NCBI GenBank assembly: GCA_026120035.1 | Contig: JALRME010000031.1 | Span: 1-64,000 of the forward strand | DNA from: Coleophoma eucalyptorum | Taxonomy: Eukaryota; Ascomycota; Leotiomycetes; Helotiales; Dermateaceae | Reading direction: 5' to 3' | Length of the DNA stretch: 64,000 bases | Shown: positions 36,379 through 48,038 of the stretch, piece after piece | How the letters are laid out: each line of letters starts with the position of its first letter | Numbering within the stretch: position 1 is the first letter of the stretch | Program-made: the position numbers and the translations under genes | The notes under the pieces: model-generated | Seen by the model: only the letters and a program-made list of their open reading frames with translations | Told to the model about the DNA's origin: nothing | Database searches by the model: none

Positions 36379-38386
36379 ATGGCTGACCGTTACATCCCTG
36401 AGCATCGTCGCACCCAATTCAAGGCCAAGAACACGTTCAAGCCTGATGAGCTGCGACGCCGCCGCGAAGAACAGCAAGTCGAAATCCGCAAGGCAAAGCG
36501 TGAGGAGAACTTAGCAAAGAGACGGGGTATCACTGGTGAAGGTGCAAATCGTCCTGGTGCTGCCCTCGGTGCTGCGCCGGATAGCGATGATGATACCGCT
36601 CCTTCAGAGAGCCAGGTAAGTTCAAGCACGAATTTCTCTCTCATACTTGTTCCCGCCGCATATCAGTCGCAGGCTACAGAGTCCAAGTTGTGGATCTTCT
36701 GCTAGGCTTCTACTGACTATCGGAAACCGCCTCAATGTTTACTTTGCTTGGTGGGGTAGAGCCTAGCGCACTGTCTCTTTTTTCGCTTGGGTCAGACCGC
36801 CAGCCACAGGGGACGGATCTGTCAGAAATCCAAAGATAGTGACATGCGACCACCTCAGTCCTCCTTTCTGTCACTTATCCCGCTCTAGCTATATACTAAT
36901 GATATGTCTTCGCTGTAGTTGAATGAGGATCTCCCCCAGATGGTTGCTGGTGTATTCTCTGACCAGATCGATCTTCAAATCCAAGCTACCACAAAATTCA
37001 GAAAGCTCTTATCGAAGGAGCGAAATCCTCCCATTGAGGAGGTTATCAAAACCGGAGTTGTCGGCCGATTCGTCGAGTTTCTCAGATCTCCCCACACTTT
37101 GGTGCAATTCGAGGCTGCGTGGGCCTTGACCAACATCGCTTCTGGTTCAGCACAACAGACTCAAGTGGTTATCGAGGCTGGCGCAGTTCCTATATTTGTT
37201 GAACTGCTCGGCAGCCACGAACCTGATGTCAGAGAACAAGCTGTCTGGGCTTTGGGTAACATTGCCGGAGACAGCCCCTCTTGCCGTGACTATGTCTTGA
37301 GCTGCGGCGCCTTGAAGCCTCTCTTGAATCTCTTGGGTGACAGCCGCAAGCTAAGCATGCTTCGCAATGCCACCTGGACTCTTAGCAACTTCTGCCGGGG
37401 CAAGACACCTCAACCAGACTGGAACACCGTGGGTCTTTACTAAGTCTTGCTTTCTTTCATTGGGCTAACATCCTCAGCAGATCCTTCCTGCACTGCCAGT
37501 ATTGGCCAAGCTTGTTTACTCTTTGGACGATGAAGTCTTGATTGATGCCTGCTGGGCTATTTCCTATCTTTCAGACGGTGCCAACGACAAGATCCAAGCA
37601 GTCATTGAAGCAGGTATTCCACGTCGTCTTGTAGAGCTCTTGATGCACGCTTCTACATCTGTCCAAACCCCCGCTCTGCGATCGGTTGGCAACATTGTAA
37701 CTGGAGACGATGTTCAGACCCAGGTCATTATTAACTGCGGTTCTCTCCCAGCATTGCTCTCTTTGCTGAGCTCAAATAAGGATGGCATCCGGAAGGAAGC
37801 TTGCTGGACCATTTCCAATGTTACTGCTGGTAACTCTACCCAAATTCAGGCAGTGATTGATGCCAACATCATCCCACCCTTGATTCACCTTCTTTCTAAT
37901 GGTGATCTAAAAACTCGCAAGGAGGCATGCTGGGCCATCTCAAACGCCACTTCTGGAGGTCTGCAGAAGCCGGAGCAGATTCGATACTTGGTAACCCAGG
38001 GCTGCATCAAGCCCCTATGTGACCTTCTTGCGTGCCCTGACAACAAGATTATCCAAGTTGCTCTTGATGGCCTAGAGAACATTCTTAAGGTTGGAGAGAT
38101 GGACAAGGACGCTGCAGGTGAAGGTTCAGAGAGCATTAACAAGTATGCCCTGTTCATCGAGGAGTGCCATGGAATGGAGAAGATCCATGATTGCCAAACC
38201 AACGCCAATGAGGAAATCTACATGAAGGCCTATAACATGATTGAGAAATACTTCTCTGATGAGGACGAGGCTGACGGTGCCATGGAGCCATCAACGACTA
38301 CGAACGGAGTTTTTGGTCTCAACAACGATGCTGGACAAAGCAACTTCAACTTTGCCAATGGCAACAACGATTCAATGGATATGTGA
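36379..38386 (+). CDS. kapA: Importin subunit alpha (karyopherin alpha)
   Basis: Recognises classical nuclear localisation signals and links cargo to importin beta. Exons 36379-36615, 36919-37428 and 37481-38386 join in phase for 550 residues, the family's usual length. The N-terminal importin-beta-binding domain (residues ~1-75) has the basic clusters [20 protein letters not shown] and [12 protein letters not shown]. Armadillo repeats follow with the Trp/Asn ladder that grips the cargo: [55 protein letters not shown]. The acidic C-terminus ([12 protein letters not shown]) matches the Cse1 export-factor site region. Intron 1 is long for this window (303 nt) and interrupts just after the autoinhibitory domain; intron 2 is 52 nt. 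Confidence 0.97.
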
Positions 38387-39565
38387 AGTAGCATATACAG
38401 CTCACTCATAAATCCGGACTTGAGCGCCAAGTCTCTTCTTCGTCACTGCACAAATACATCATTCTAATTCACTTTCAACCCACTTTCTTGCCTTCCTGAG
38501 TGCTACGATCACCCTGGATTACACCCCCGATGCCTCAGCCCGATTTGTCCTTCACAAAAGCGGCAAACCCCCAGTTCTCGATGTGACCAACGATTAGCGA
38601 AAGATTCACCGTCATGTATTCCCCTTCTATTGAGCACCCATCGGCACATCACTCCCCGGCGTTGGTCTGATATGAAAATTTTTGCAAGCAGCTCACATCA
38701 GGGACACGGTAGCTTGAAAGCTCCTGATCTACTGTGTCCGAGTCTTAGATCATTTTATGGTTGTGATGGCAGTGCGGACTAGGCAGCGTAGCTTGAAAGC
38801 TCCTGCTCTATCGTGAACAATCGGCTGGAGCGGTGGAAATGTTGATGATGAGGCCGTTGCGTAGTGGCAGGTTTTTGGATGTGCTCATCTAGCACATACG
38901 CGAAGCATGCAAGCCACGCGAATGTATCATGGTTCTTTTTTCACTTCGCTGTGTACAAGCGTACACCCGTAGATGGTCAGCGTAATGCGACTAATACGGT
39001 GGACTGGCAAGTGTCAATCATAGAGCAAAGTGCCAAGCAGATAATACAGATGACAAAATCTAGATCTGCTCAAACACATACCTAAGACTGGAACCAAGAC
39101 ACCATGCATGTGACTCAAAGATTAAATCATTGCCGTTTGCATACCTCGGTAAATAACCACGCGGTTGGTTTGTACAATAGAGTTGGCTTATAACACTCAA
39201 TAACGTCCAGTAACAGAGAATATCTTCGCTCTCAAGTACAAAAGGGTCATCCGTTAAAATTTCCCTACGGTGCTGTAACAGAATATCTAGTTATCTTGCG
39301 GCAATCATTCCTTGCAAAATAGCTGGAAGTTGAAAAGAATCAAGTTTGGATACTGACTGTAAAGACAAACCCGCTACATATTCCACTGTATTTGGGAAAG
39401 GGACTACAGCCAATATTTCCGAAGTCATCTCGCATTTCCCTAAGTTAAACCCGACGCCAGCACACATAGCATGGCATATGCAAAACAAGTTCTCGAAATA
39501 TTCTTACAGAGCCTGCAATAAAAAGGTGGGGTTTCATAATCTTCGGTGTTCTTGTCAAAGCCAGT
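38387..39565. other. Intergenic region between convergent genes
   Basis: 3-prime flanks of importin alpha and Scc3. Contains two copies of a ~28-bp sequence about 80 bp apart (listed). No gene supported. Confidence 0.5.
38709..38815 (+). repeat. Pair of direct repeats
   Basis: gtagcttgaaagctcctg followed by a/c-tcta-c/t-t/c-gtg occurs at about 38709 and again at about 38788. It lies in the 3-prime flank of importin alpha. No function can be assigned. Confidence 0.75.
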
Positions 39566-42500
39566 TCAATCACCCATTACATCGTCTTCGTCGTCATGAG
39601 CTGCAGTAGGCTCGTCACCACCCTCTGGATCGAGACTCTGCGCATCCTCCTCTGCGCCTTCCTCTGGTTCCTCGAGCTCTGCAAAAGGATCATCCTCATC
39701 CTCCTCCTGCTCCTCCTCCTCTTCTACCTCGTCCTCATCCTGCCCAATCCTCTCAGCACTCTTTTTCGCCGCCTCGGTTTTCTTAGCTGCTGCGGCTTGT
39801 TGGGCCTTGCTTTTGTGACTCTTCTTCGTCTTCGCTTTCGGCTCGTCAAGATACGCAACGACCTCTTTGAAGTTGGGCCCAAGAGCAAATCGGTTCCGCT
39901 GTACTCGCCTTCGAAGCTTGCCCTTACTTTCGTCAGAGACATCAATCACCTGTGCAAGGATGGCTAGGATAATCTTGCTAGTGATTTCACAAAGCTGCTG
40001 TTCCGCTTGCAGTGTCTCGGCTTGACGCTCATGGTCTGTTGTATCCTCATTCTCTTCCTCGTCGTCTTCGGGCTCCGATTCGGGGTCTTCTGGGTCCTCG
40101 TCCTCCCCAGCTTCAGCTAGCTTTCGCTTAGCCCGTTTGGCGTACTGTTTTTCGCAAGCATCAAATATTGAAGTGATTTCTACTTGCACATCGTAGTCAA
40201 TCTCTGCAAGGAGTTCTTCTTGCAGATTGCTGTACAACATTTCGGCACTGGCGCTTTTTTGAGTTGCAGAGCTCTTATTTCGGCTCAAGCTGGCGAATAA
40301 GGTATGTAAGTCCAGGTAGGCTCCAGTGGCGAGTAATCGCACTGGGTCGATAGAAGCACGAGAAGAGAATGTCCTAACAAGATTGGCAATGAAGGCATTC
40401 TTCCGCTCTTTCAACATCTCTATGTCTCCCTCAGAGACATCTGCTCCAGAATCCATAGACTCTAACAAGATCTTAATCTGCCACATGAAATAGAACAAGG
40501 CGGACTGTATGGCAGAAGATGTAGCTCTGTCTTCTAATAAGTCAATGTCCTCGTCAGGTTCTTTGAACTCGCCTCGTGCCACGACATGGAGTAAAATGTT
40601 GATGGGCAGGGACTCAACATCCCCAGTACTTCGCTCCAAAGCTTCTACAGGATTTGAAATGCTGGATAATTTTTCGAGCCGCGCCAAGTTGTTGCACAGT
40701 TCTTCTAGTACACCAACGCTTAAACTACCACGCACGGATATTTCGCCCGCCTGGTCGATTCTTCGGAGTGTTTCCGCAGTGTCCTCCCATAGCAACTGCA
40801 TCTTACCCTCAGTAACTTCTTCCAGGTCTTCATATCCTCTAGCACGAAGCAATGCAGCTCCAGCTTCGTCAATAACACCTTTATCGGCATGCTTGGTGAA
40901 CTGAGCACTGATCTCATCAAGGAGTTTTGCGTATGCGGTTGAGTCCTGGCGTAGCTCTTGGAAAACGTCAAGATTGAGAGTATGTTCCAATCGCAAGACA
41001 ACAGTGGCAGTCCTTGGACTCGCCCCGAATTTCTTTAGCAGCTTTGGAATAGTCTCTGCGAGATGTCGAGCTGTGGCTTCCTTCGACTCAACCAACTCCG
41101 CCTTCGCTGCCCTTTTGCTCTTGTCTTTGGATTTCTCTGAATCAAGATCCGTCGTAAGATTGAGCTTCACAACTGCGTTAAGGATATCCAAAAGAATGAG
41201 TTCTTCGGACTCTTCAGGTTTAACAGCTTGCTTAAAAGCACGCTCAACCTCAGTTCCTTTGGGTCTGGCAGAGTGGTCGTATAGGAGGTACCCAGCGAGT
41301 ACCTCCCATTCCTTCAGCTCAGGCATATTGCCATACAATGCTTGAGCCGCGCATGTGAATCGAGATTCTCGCAGGTTACTTCTGCTGCTTACTTGCTCCA
41401 TCTGGCTGGGAAATTCTTCGCTGTCCTGTGCATCGTAGCTCGATAGAATTTCGGCCAATGACTTGAGTTTGATCCATCCTGCCTGAGGGCTATCAAAGTC
41501 ATCTTCATCTGCTGTCAAGACCTCTTCCAATGCCTCCTCCCCTCCCGAATCTTCGACTTTGGAATCATAAATGTCCTTGATGCTTTCTAGAAAGAAGGGT
41601 ACAACAGCTTTTCTTACTCTGGGGTCAGCATCAAAGATGAGCTTTCCAATCATATCAATATCGTCAGGTTCGAGCATGCCTGCATCACGCACCATGTCTA
41701 TGAGCTCGACACCAGATGTTCGGACAGACGATTCGGCGTCACGAGTTGCAATCTCTACTAATCGAGATCTAAACCTTTCAATGAAATGGCGCATGCCACC
41801 AATGTTGTTTTTGTCCTTCATGACCTTTGTGAGTTGCTTGACAACTGCATGGCGCGTATGATGGGTAACATCGGACAGCATCCAACCCAAATAACGAAGA
41901 TATGATCCATCGAAGAAAATGCTCGGCATTTCTGAGATCCAATTTCCCAGAGCTTCCACGCAATCTGTCCGAATTTTTGGATCAACATCTCTGTATCGAT
42001 GAACAAATACAGTGTCGAAAAAGTCTTTAATGGTGGTCTCAAGCAAACCTGCATTCTTCTCGCCGTCCTCAACATTCGCCTGAAACTCTGCAAGCCTCCC
42101 CTTATTGGCGCGTTTACCCTTCGCTTTCTCGCTTTCGAGCTGTCGCAATGTCTTCGCGTTCATCTCGGCAAGCTCTTGTGATGCTTTGCACATCGCACTT
42201 GTCATAGTCAGGGCAACCAATGTGGCAGTGTGCCGGAATGCTCGCACAGCTGAAGATGACATGGTCACAACCCATAGGTGAAGGTTCTCCAAGAGAGCTA
42301 CCTCCTCATACATTAAGCCTGATTTGTGTATACTTTCTATCAGGGATTCGAAAAATCGAACAAGACAGCTTCGGAAAGCATAGCTGCTCTTTGCCTTAGA
42401 TCCCAGAGGATACTCGGAAGGATTTGTCTGCAAAAAAATCAGCAATAGTACCGATATAGCTGGAGGAGAATCATACGGCTTGAAATTCTTCTTGGAGTTC

Positions 42501-43202
42501 ACCAATACGCTGTTCAATGTTCTCCGGGTCATTTATGTCGTCTTCGGTGACTTGATTGTCACAACCGGTACTCTTTATAACAAAGTTCACCAGTTCTGTC
42601 AAGGCTGCGGCATTGTCTTCGTTGTATGCCATAAGCCACTCTGCAACGACATCATTCAAAACTCTTCCGCTCGTATAAACCTCAGCTGTTCAGTGTATTA
42701 GCATTTGGGCATGAAAATTTTAAAGTATGGTCTTACCATAGAGTCCCTCCGCACTCTGGTCTGCAATGGCAACCTTCTTGCCTTTCTTTGGACGACTCGG
42801 TAATCTTACAGTCGTTGAGTCCTCTTCGTCGCCCTCTGCGTCTTCCTCGTCTGCGTGTCGTGATGCACCATTGATCTTCGCTTTCTTCGCAGTTGGTTTC
42901 CTGGAAGCTTTCGCTCTCTTCCTAGTCGGTCTTACTTCTTCCTCAGCGGCGCTCTCTTCTGATTCTTGGTCGCTTTCATCCTCCTCATCCTCCTCTGTTT
43001 CAGACGCGTCATTCTCAACGTCTTCGTGGCCACGCTTTCGCTTCGCATTCGACTTTTCTGGCTGCGAAGATGGCAAATCTGGCACGAATTTCTCAGGAGC
43101 TCTCACGGCGCGTCCAGACTTGCGCCTGGAGTTAGTCGCTGCTGTAGAGCTCGTCGCGTCGTTCTCGGATATCTCCATTAGTGGCGTCCGTCGAGCTGTC
43201 AT
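39566..43202 (-). CDS. scc3: Cohesin subunit Scc3 (STAG/SA family)
   Basis: HEAT-rich regulatory subunit that binds the Scc1 kleisin and DNA in the cohesin ring, needed for sister-chromatid cohesion. Exons 43202-42737, 42685-42477 and 42427-39566 join in phase for 1178 residues, in the range of filamentous-fungal Scc3. The N-terminus is disordered, basic then highly acidic (EDEEDESDQESEESAAEEE), with KRKR-type nuclear signals. The STAG domain starts in exon 2 (VYTSGRVLNDVVAEWLMAYN) and carries into exon 3 (YPLGSKAKSSYAFRSCLVRF). The conserved cohesin-loading region follows: FFDTVFVHRYRDVDPKIRTD, CVEALGNWI, FFDGSYLRYLGWMLSD. The C-terminus is again strongly acidic (EEEEEQEEDEDDPFAE). It is divergent from UreD, 397 bp apart. 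Confidence 0.96.
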
Positions 43203-43599
43203 TAGTACATTGAATGCGATTGGGTGTTAGTATTGTAGAGGTAATGGAGACGTTGCGCAATGAATAATGATGGTAGGTGGTTCGACGTGTTTATCGCATA
43301 CAATTTGACGCGCAGAGCGCGTGAATCCGTGGAACTATCCTATTCAAGCCTTAGATACTAGGCATTAAAAAGCCATCATAGCGTCAACTTTGTCAGCATT
43401 CGAACTTTCTCTCAATCTCCCCTAGTGCATGCTCTCAAGTTCATGCATTTGACGGTTGAATCGTATAGTTTACGTTCGGTCTTTTCTTGGTTTTTATAGA
43501 GGCCGTTCTTGACGTTTCGGTCTTTGTACTAGCGTACCTTGTTCACGTTCCGTCAAATCACGAGAATTCATCTCATCAAGCAATGCTTCTGCCATTATC
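43203..43599. other. Bidirectional promoter, scc3 and ureD
   Basis: 397-bp gap between divergent start codons. Nothing else recognisable. Confidence 0.5.
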
Positions 43600-44589
43600 A
43601 TGATATCTCCTTTCCCACCATCATCATCGCACCCTGGGAAGGGTAGTCTTACAGCACATCTTCTTCCGCACTCAATATCCGCACTCTCAAAGATCACCTT
43701 CCAGTATCCTTTGAAGCTTATCTCCCCTTCCCCATCGGCCAACCAAAAAAGCGTACTTGTTTTCCTGTTAACATATGGAGGCGGCCTTGTTGGTGGTGAC
43801 CAAGTTCACCTCAATATTGATGTCAAACCCAATGCCAAGCTCAGCATCGTCACCCAAGGCCATACAAAGGTTTTCAAGTCACCTTCACGTGATATCGTTA
43901 CCCGTCAGAGATTGGATGTGTCGGTAGAGGCAGGGGCAGCATTATGTTTGCTACCCGATCCCGTTCAGCCTTTCGAAGGGAGCGTATATGAGCAATTTCA
44001 AAAGTTTACACTCGCTGATGGGGCATCTGTCTGTCTGCTGGACTGGGTATCTGCTGGACGCACAGCAAGAGGGGAAGATTGGGATTTTCGTGCTTGGAGC
44101 GGAAGAAACGAGCTCTGGACGGCAAGTGCTGAGGGAGAAGCAGGGAAGATGTTGCTAAGAGACAACGTCTTTTTGGATGGGAGTCTAGAGCCAAGAAAGG
44201 AACGGTCGTTAAAGCATAAAATGCAGAACATGAGTATTTTCGGCACTCTCATTCTCAACGGACCTCTAACGGAATCGTTGGCCACCTTCTTCATATCTGA
44301 GTTCTCTGCTTTACCTCGCATAGGTGCACGGGACTTTAGGTCACAAGCAAAGATGGATATAGATAGCGAAAAGACAATATCGCGGCGCGAATCGTGGAGA
44401 CAGGATCGGCTACAGTTAGAGAAAGATGATGGTTTACTATGGTCTGCTGCTAAGGTGAGAGGCTGCACAGTTGTTAAGTTTGGTTCTCGTACTGTTGAGG
44501 GTGGACGAGTCTGGATTGGCTCGATGCTGAAGGAGGAAGGCAGCATTTCCGAATATTTTGGAGAAGAAGCTACTATGTGTGTAAGATAA
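43600..44589 (+). CDS. ureD: Urease accessory protein UreD
   Basis: Scaffold that, with UreF and UreG, delivers nickel to apo-urease in the cytosol. Single exon, 329 residues, fitting eukaryotic UreD. The hallmark TYGGGLVGGDQVHLNIDV is present at residues ~58-75, followed by KLSIVTQGHTKVFK, DPVQPFEGSVYEQ and DWVSAGRTARGEDW, all conserved blocks of this family. The C-terminus ends in EYFGEEATMCVR. The start at 43600 puts the first motif at its usual distance; an earlier in-frame ATG was not evident. No other urease gene lies in the window, as is normal for fungi where these genes are scattered. Confidence 0.95.
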   Translation: MISPFPPSSSHPGKGSLTAHLLPHSISALSKITFQYPLKLISPSPSANQKSVLVFLLTYGGGLVGGDQVHLNIDVKPNAKLSIVTQGHTKVFKSPSRDIVTRQRLDVSVEAGAALCLLPDPVQPFEGSVYEQFQKFTLADGASVCLLDWVSAGRTARGEDWDFRAWSGRNELWTASAEGEAGKMLLRDNVFLDGSLEPRKERSLKHKMQNMSIFGTLILNGPLTESLATFFISEFSALPRIGARDFRSQAKMDIDSEKTISRRESWRQDRLQLEKDDGLLWSAAKVRGCTVVKFGSRTVEGGRVWIGSMLKEEGSISEYFGEEATMCVR

Positions 44590-44930
44590 GGGAAAGTGAG
44601 CCGCATACGGGTTTCACGAAAAGGGAAATCATAAATGAGATACCCCAGCGGGACGCTTTCATCAAGCTCACAGCTTGTATCCGACAAACAGTGGCATGCA
44701 GCTTGCTCTAGGATATAACTGGAATTCTGAGTGGTCATCACCACTGTTAAAAGATCCCTCCCAAAGCATTAATCCTGCAGCTCTCCTCCCAGTACTTCTT
44801 AATCTCAGCATGAGAAACAAGCCCTCTATGGCAATAGAATTTATTCAACCATTTATCTCCAACTCAATCGCGTACCGGCCAGGGAATTTGTTGCCTGCCT
44901 TCTTCTTGATACTCAGAGCAACTTTCTGCG
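44590..44930. other. Intergenic region between convergent genes
   Basis: 341-bp spacer between the 3-prime ends of ureD and the methyltransferase gene. A short plus-strand open frame (44675-44962) runs across it without recognisable features. Confidence 0.5.
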
Positions 44931-46514
44931 TTAATTGGTCTCGGGCTTCTTTCCATATATAACCCAACTAGAGGCTGTGTTAGTTACTCCAGCAGCAATT
45001 GATGGGGAAGGTGCTAACATTGGCATATAATTGTGGATTTTCCCTGATAGAATCTCTTTTTTCACTGCCACCAGCATATCTTCAACATCAGGTTTGGCTA
45101 TCCCCAATCCTCGCGTCAGAGCAGCCATAGTCCAGCCTTGGATGCCTTGGAGAACATCCTCTTGTGTCCAAATGCCAATCTTCTTTATTTCCGTACCTTT
45201 TGCCCATGGACCGATGGGCCACGCAAACTTCTTCTGCACAACGTCGACGAAGCCGATTTGTTCCATATATGATTTGTAAAGCGGTGCCTTTATAATGGGT
45301 AAGAAAAGTAGGAGTTTCAGTTGGAACTTAACTCTTCTCACAATGGCTTACTTGTTCAAAATTCATCCCTAGAGATTTGACTCCTTCATTCGCCAGCAAC
45401 CTCCATTTCAAAAATGCAGTTCCGTCCTCGCTATCATCAATACACTCAAATGGAGAGGTGTCTTGAAGTTCCAGATATCCACCTGGATTTAGGTTCTGAA
45501 ATGCTGATTGAAAGACGCGGAAGTGGGATTTGAAGCATGCAGCAACCATGCGTGCATGTATAAAGTCGAAGGGCTGTTCGTACTGCCATGGGTCTTCGGC
45601 GTCGTCGACAACAAATTTGCAATTAACAGGTACACTAGCGGATTATTAACAAGAGAAACTTTCGTAGAAAGTTTATCACCCAAAGCCTTCTTACAATTCC
45701 GGTTGGATTGGAGAGAGGTCCGTCCCAATGACTTTTGTGGAGGGGAATTCAGACGCTGGTTTTCTCCGTTAGCCATAAAGTCATTTTTACAAGCCTGGAT
45801 TTTACGTACCAAGTTCCGTGGCCCAGATTCCGGTACCTGTAGCGATATCTAGAGCGTGCTCAACCTTAGTCTTATCCAAGGGGGCGAGGTACAATTTATT
45901 GCCGAAAGTCATCTTAAACAGATGGTGCTGTAAATCTAGGTCGCAAGAATTGGGGTTAATACTATGGCAGACATATCAATAAGGATAAGAAATTCCTTAC
46001 CAAGTCGATCCTGCTCAGCCTTTGGGAAAAATTAACTCTGTTGATAAAAGGAATGGGAATTCTTGATCACACCTTGTCATTAGGCAGGATATATTCTAGG
46101 GGATTCTCGTTAGCTATTTTTAATACCTGACATTATATAAACGCATACTTCCTTCTTTGTACCTATGGTATTTCCGACCATTCTCCTACATCATGTCAGG
46201 AACTAGCCTCCATGACTAGGAATGCTAAAATTTCTCGCCTCAACATAATCATAAATACCAGATCGCACGGAAGAAGAGGTTGAAGGACTATAAGTGCTCA
46301 ACAATCGTGCTTCTGTGTGATCCATATCAAATTACCTCAACAGGAGACCAATTTCGGAGTCATTTCCAATCCCATCATCAACCTAGGTTTTCGACATTAG
46401 TGGGTACATCCGAAGATTCGAGGGCAAACAAACTGCAATGGCATTTTCAAATTCTGCTGACTGCTTTTGCGAGGCATCAGTAGCGCTTTCTGCGAACTGG
46501 TTGCTTGCGGACAT
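44931..46514 (-). CDS. LaeA-like SAM-dependent methyltransferase
   Basis: Class I methyltransferase of the large fungal LaeA-like family; several members influence secondary metabolism but most have no known substrate. Eleven exons close in phase to 345 residues: 46514-46434, 46382-46349, 46312-46245, 46185-46149, 46095-46073, 46019-46001, 45935-45810, 45755-45695, 45634-45352, 45287-45019, 44967-44931. Motifs in order: ENGRKYHRYKEGKYILPND, QDRLDLQHHLFKM, SAM-binding motif I LDIATGTGIWATELA, VIGTDLSPIQP, FVVDDAEDPW, FDFIHARMV, LNPGGYLELQD, and the C-terminal NYMPIWVIYGKKPE. Exons 5 and 6 are only 23 and 19 nt. The donor of intron 3 is ambiguous: GTTGAG, or a GC donor six bases later that would add Val-Glu. 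Intron 2 is just 36 nt, so the first two exons are the least certain. Confidence 0.87.
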
Positions 46515-48038
46515 GACGCACTTCAAAGTATGGATATGAGAAATGGGCAGGTTACTTAAGCTCAAACATCGTAGGAACAGTACCCAAGCTTACGGGCAAC
46601 ATAGCCTGATATATAAAGCAGCTGTTGACTCGCTTATGCAGGTATGGAATGCATTTGGAAGGTCAGGCTAATTCATCTACAGGGGTCGGATAGATTGTCT
46701 CCGATTCGTTATAAAGCTCTTGATTCTGACAGTACCCTCTGTGGAAAACATGCTATAGGCGTCGCTGAGGTTTCCTCATATGTCGATGACTGTCGCAGGG
46801 GTGATATCACATAGTCGCTAAGCTCTTTAAGACATCCTAAGCGACGAAAAGCATGTTGGTTTGTAGAGCATGGTGCGATGATTCGGGACGAAAAATGAGA
46901 TTAAATCTAGTATGGTTCACAGCAGCAGATAGAAGCGCCTTTTTAAAGTCCGAAATAGTCCGTACAATTATACCTTACGCGGTTCGATGAGCAATCAAAG
47001 CGGAAGAAGACCTTATAAATATGGGTTGTAAGAAAGAGAGTGAGACTATAAAGGCATAAGCATACAAGCGATGCAATAGGTGGACAATTAAACATTATGT
47101 CCGTACTCAAAATACTAGAAACGTAGCCTTTGTGACGGACTTCACCTCGGACTTGGTTTACAAACTAAGGTACGAAGAGGTTCAAGTGAAATTGTAGCTC
47201 AAAATATCGATATAAATCCGAAATTTTACATGAAAAGAAGGTTGGAATAAAGGATATAAAGGTACAAGCCAGGGCAGAAATCAATGAGAAACTCCTCTCC
47301 ATTTCTCAATCGGGTATTGTGCATGTCGACGAAATATTACTTGCATAGTACTAATAAAGTTAGCATATACCTATACAAATGATATCATTCCACAAATTCA
47401 AGAGGAACTTATATAAAGTTTTAGCACTTTGTCAAGGTCTAAACTTGGCACATACAGGTTAAGACACAATAGCATAGACCAAAAAGATCGCCCATTGCTT
47501 CTCACATCATCCGGTGGGTCTCTGGACTCGTTAATCTTGCAATAAAGGCATTTCATGCAGAAAATACCACGAGAGAAGCTAGATAAGCGAGGATTACTAG
47601 AATATTCAATCAGAAACTAGACTAAAAGAAGGTTCGGAATGATATAGTAGTTACTCTAAAAGGCTTCATGACTATGTAGGTCAGAGTGAATACAATTGAA
47701 GTTCGGCCCTTTTTGTCTTCGAATAGGCGATAGCAAGGCAACTACACTTACATGTAATTTGTCTCATTTTCATGAATCAAGACTTCCTGGAACGAATCTT
47801 CACTGACATGCAATACTCTCTGGACGCATAGGCTACTTCATAACTGGCTGGCTTAACATAAACGTACATGATTACTATCTGTTGTTCGTTTATTTCTGTA
47901 CAAGAGAATTTGATCTAACCACTGACTATAACTATATGGTCGGTCATTAAGTCTGACAATCTGATTCTACCAGCTTTGACGTCCATGGCCCCAAGGATGG
48001 GACCTGCTTGATTCTGGCGGCTCCATTCCACATCAGAT
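46515..48038. other. 1.5-kb AT-rich gene-free region
   Basis: No open frame worth calling on either strand. The stretch 46850-47950 is visibly AT-rich with stop codons in all frames. Between the 5-prime end of the methyltransferase and the 3-prime end of the transporter. Confidence 0.5.

Noticed and set aside
39596..39967. 123-codon leucine-rich plus-strand frame resembling a membrane protein
   Set aside because: It is the complement of the acidic Glu/Asp tail of Scc3, which reads as Leu/Phe-rich on the other strand.
42766..43230. 154-codon serine-rich open frame on the plus strand
   Set aside because: Produced by the Glu/Asp-rich N-terminal exon of Scc3 read on the other strand.
43998..44744. 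248-codon open frame on the minus strand
   Set aside because: Antisense to UreD, whose family motifs are unambiguous.
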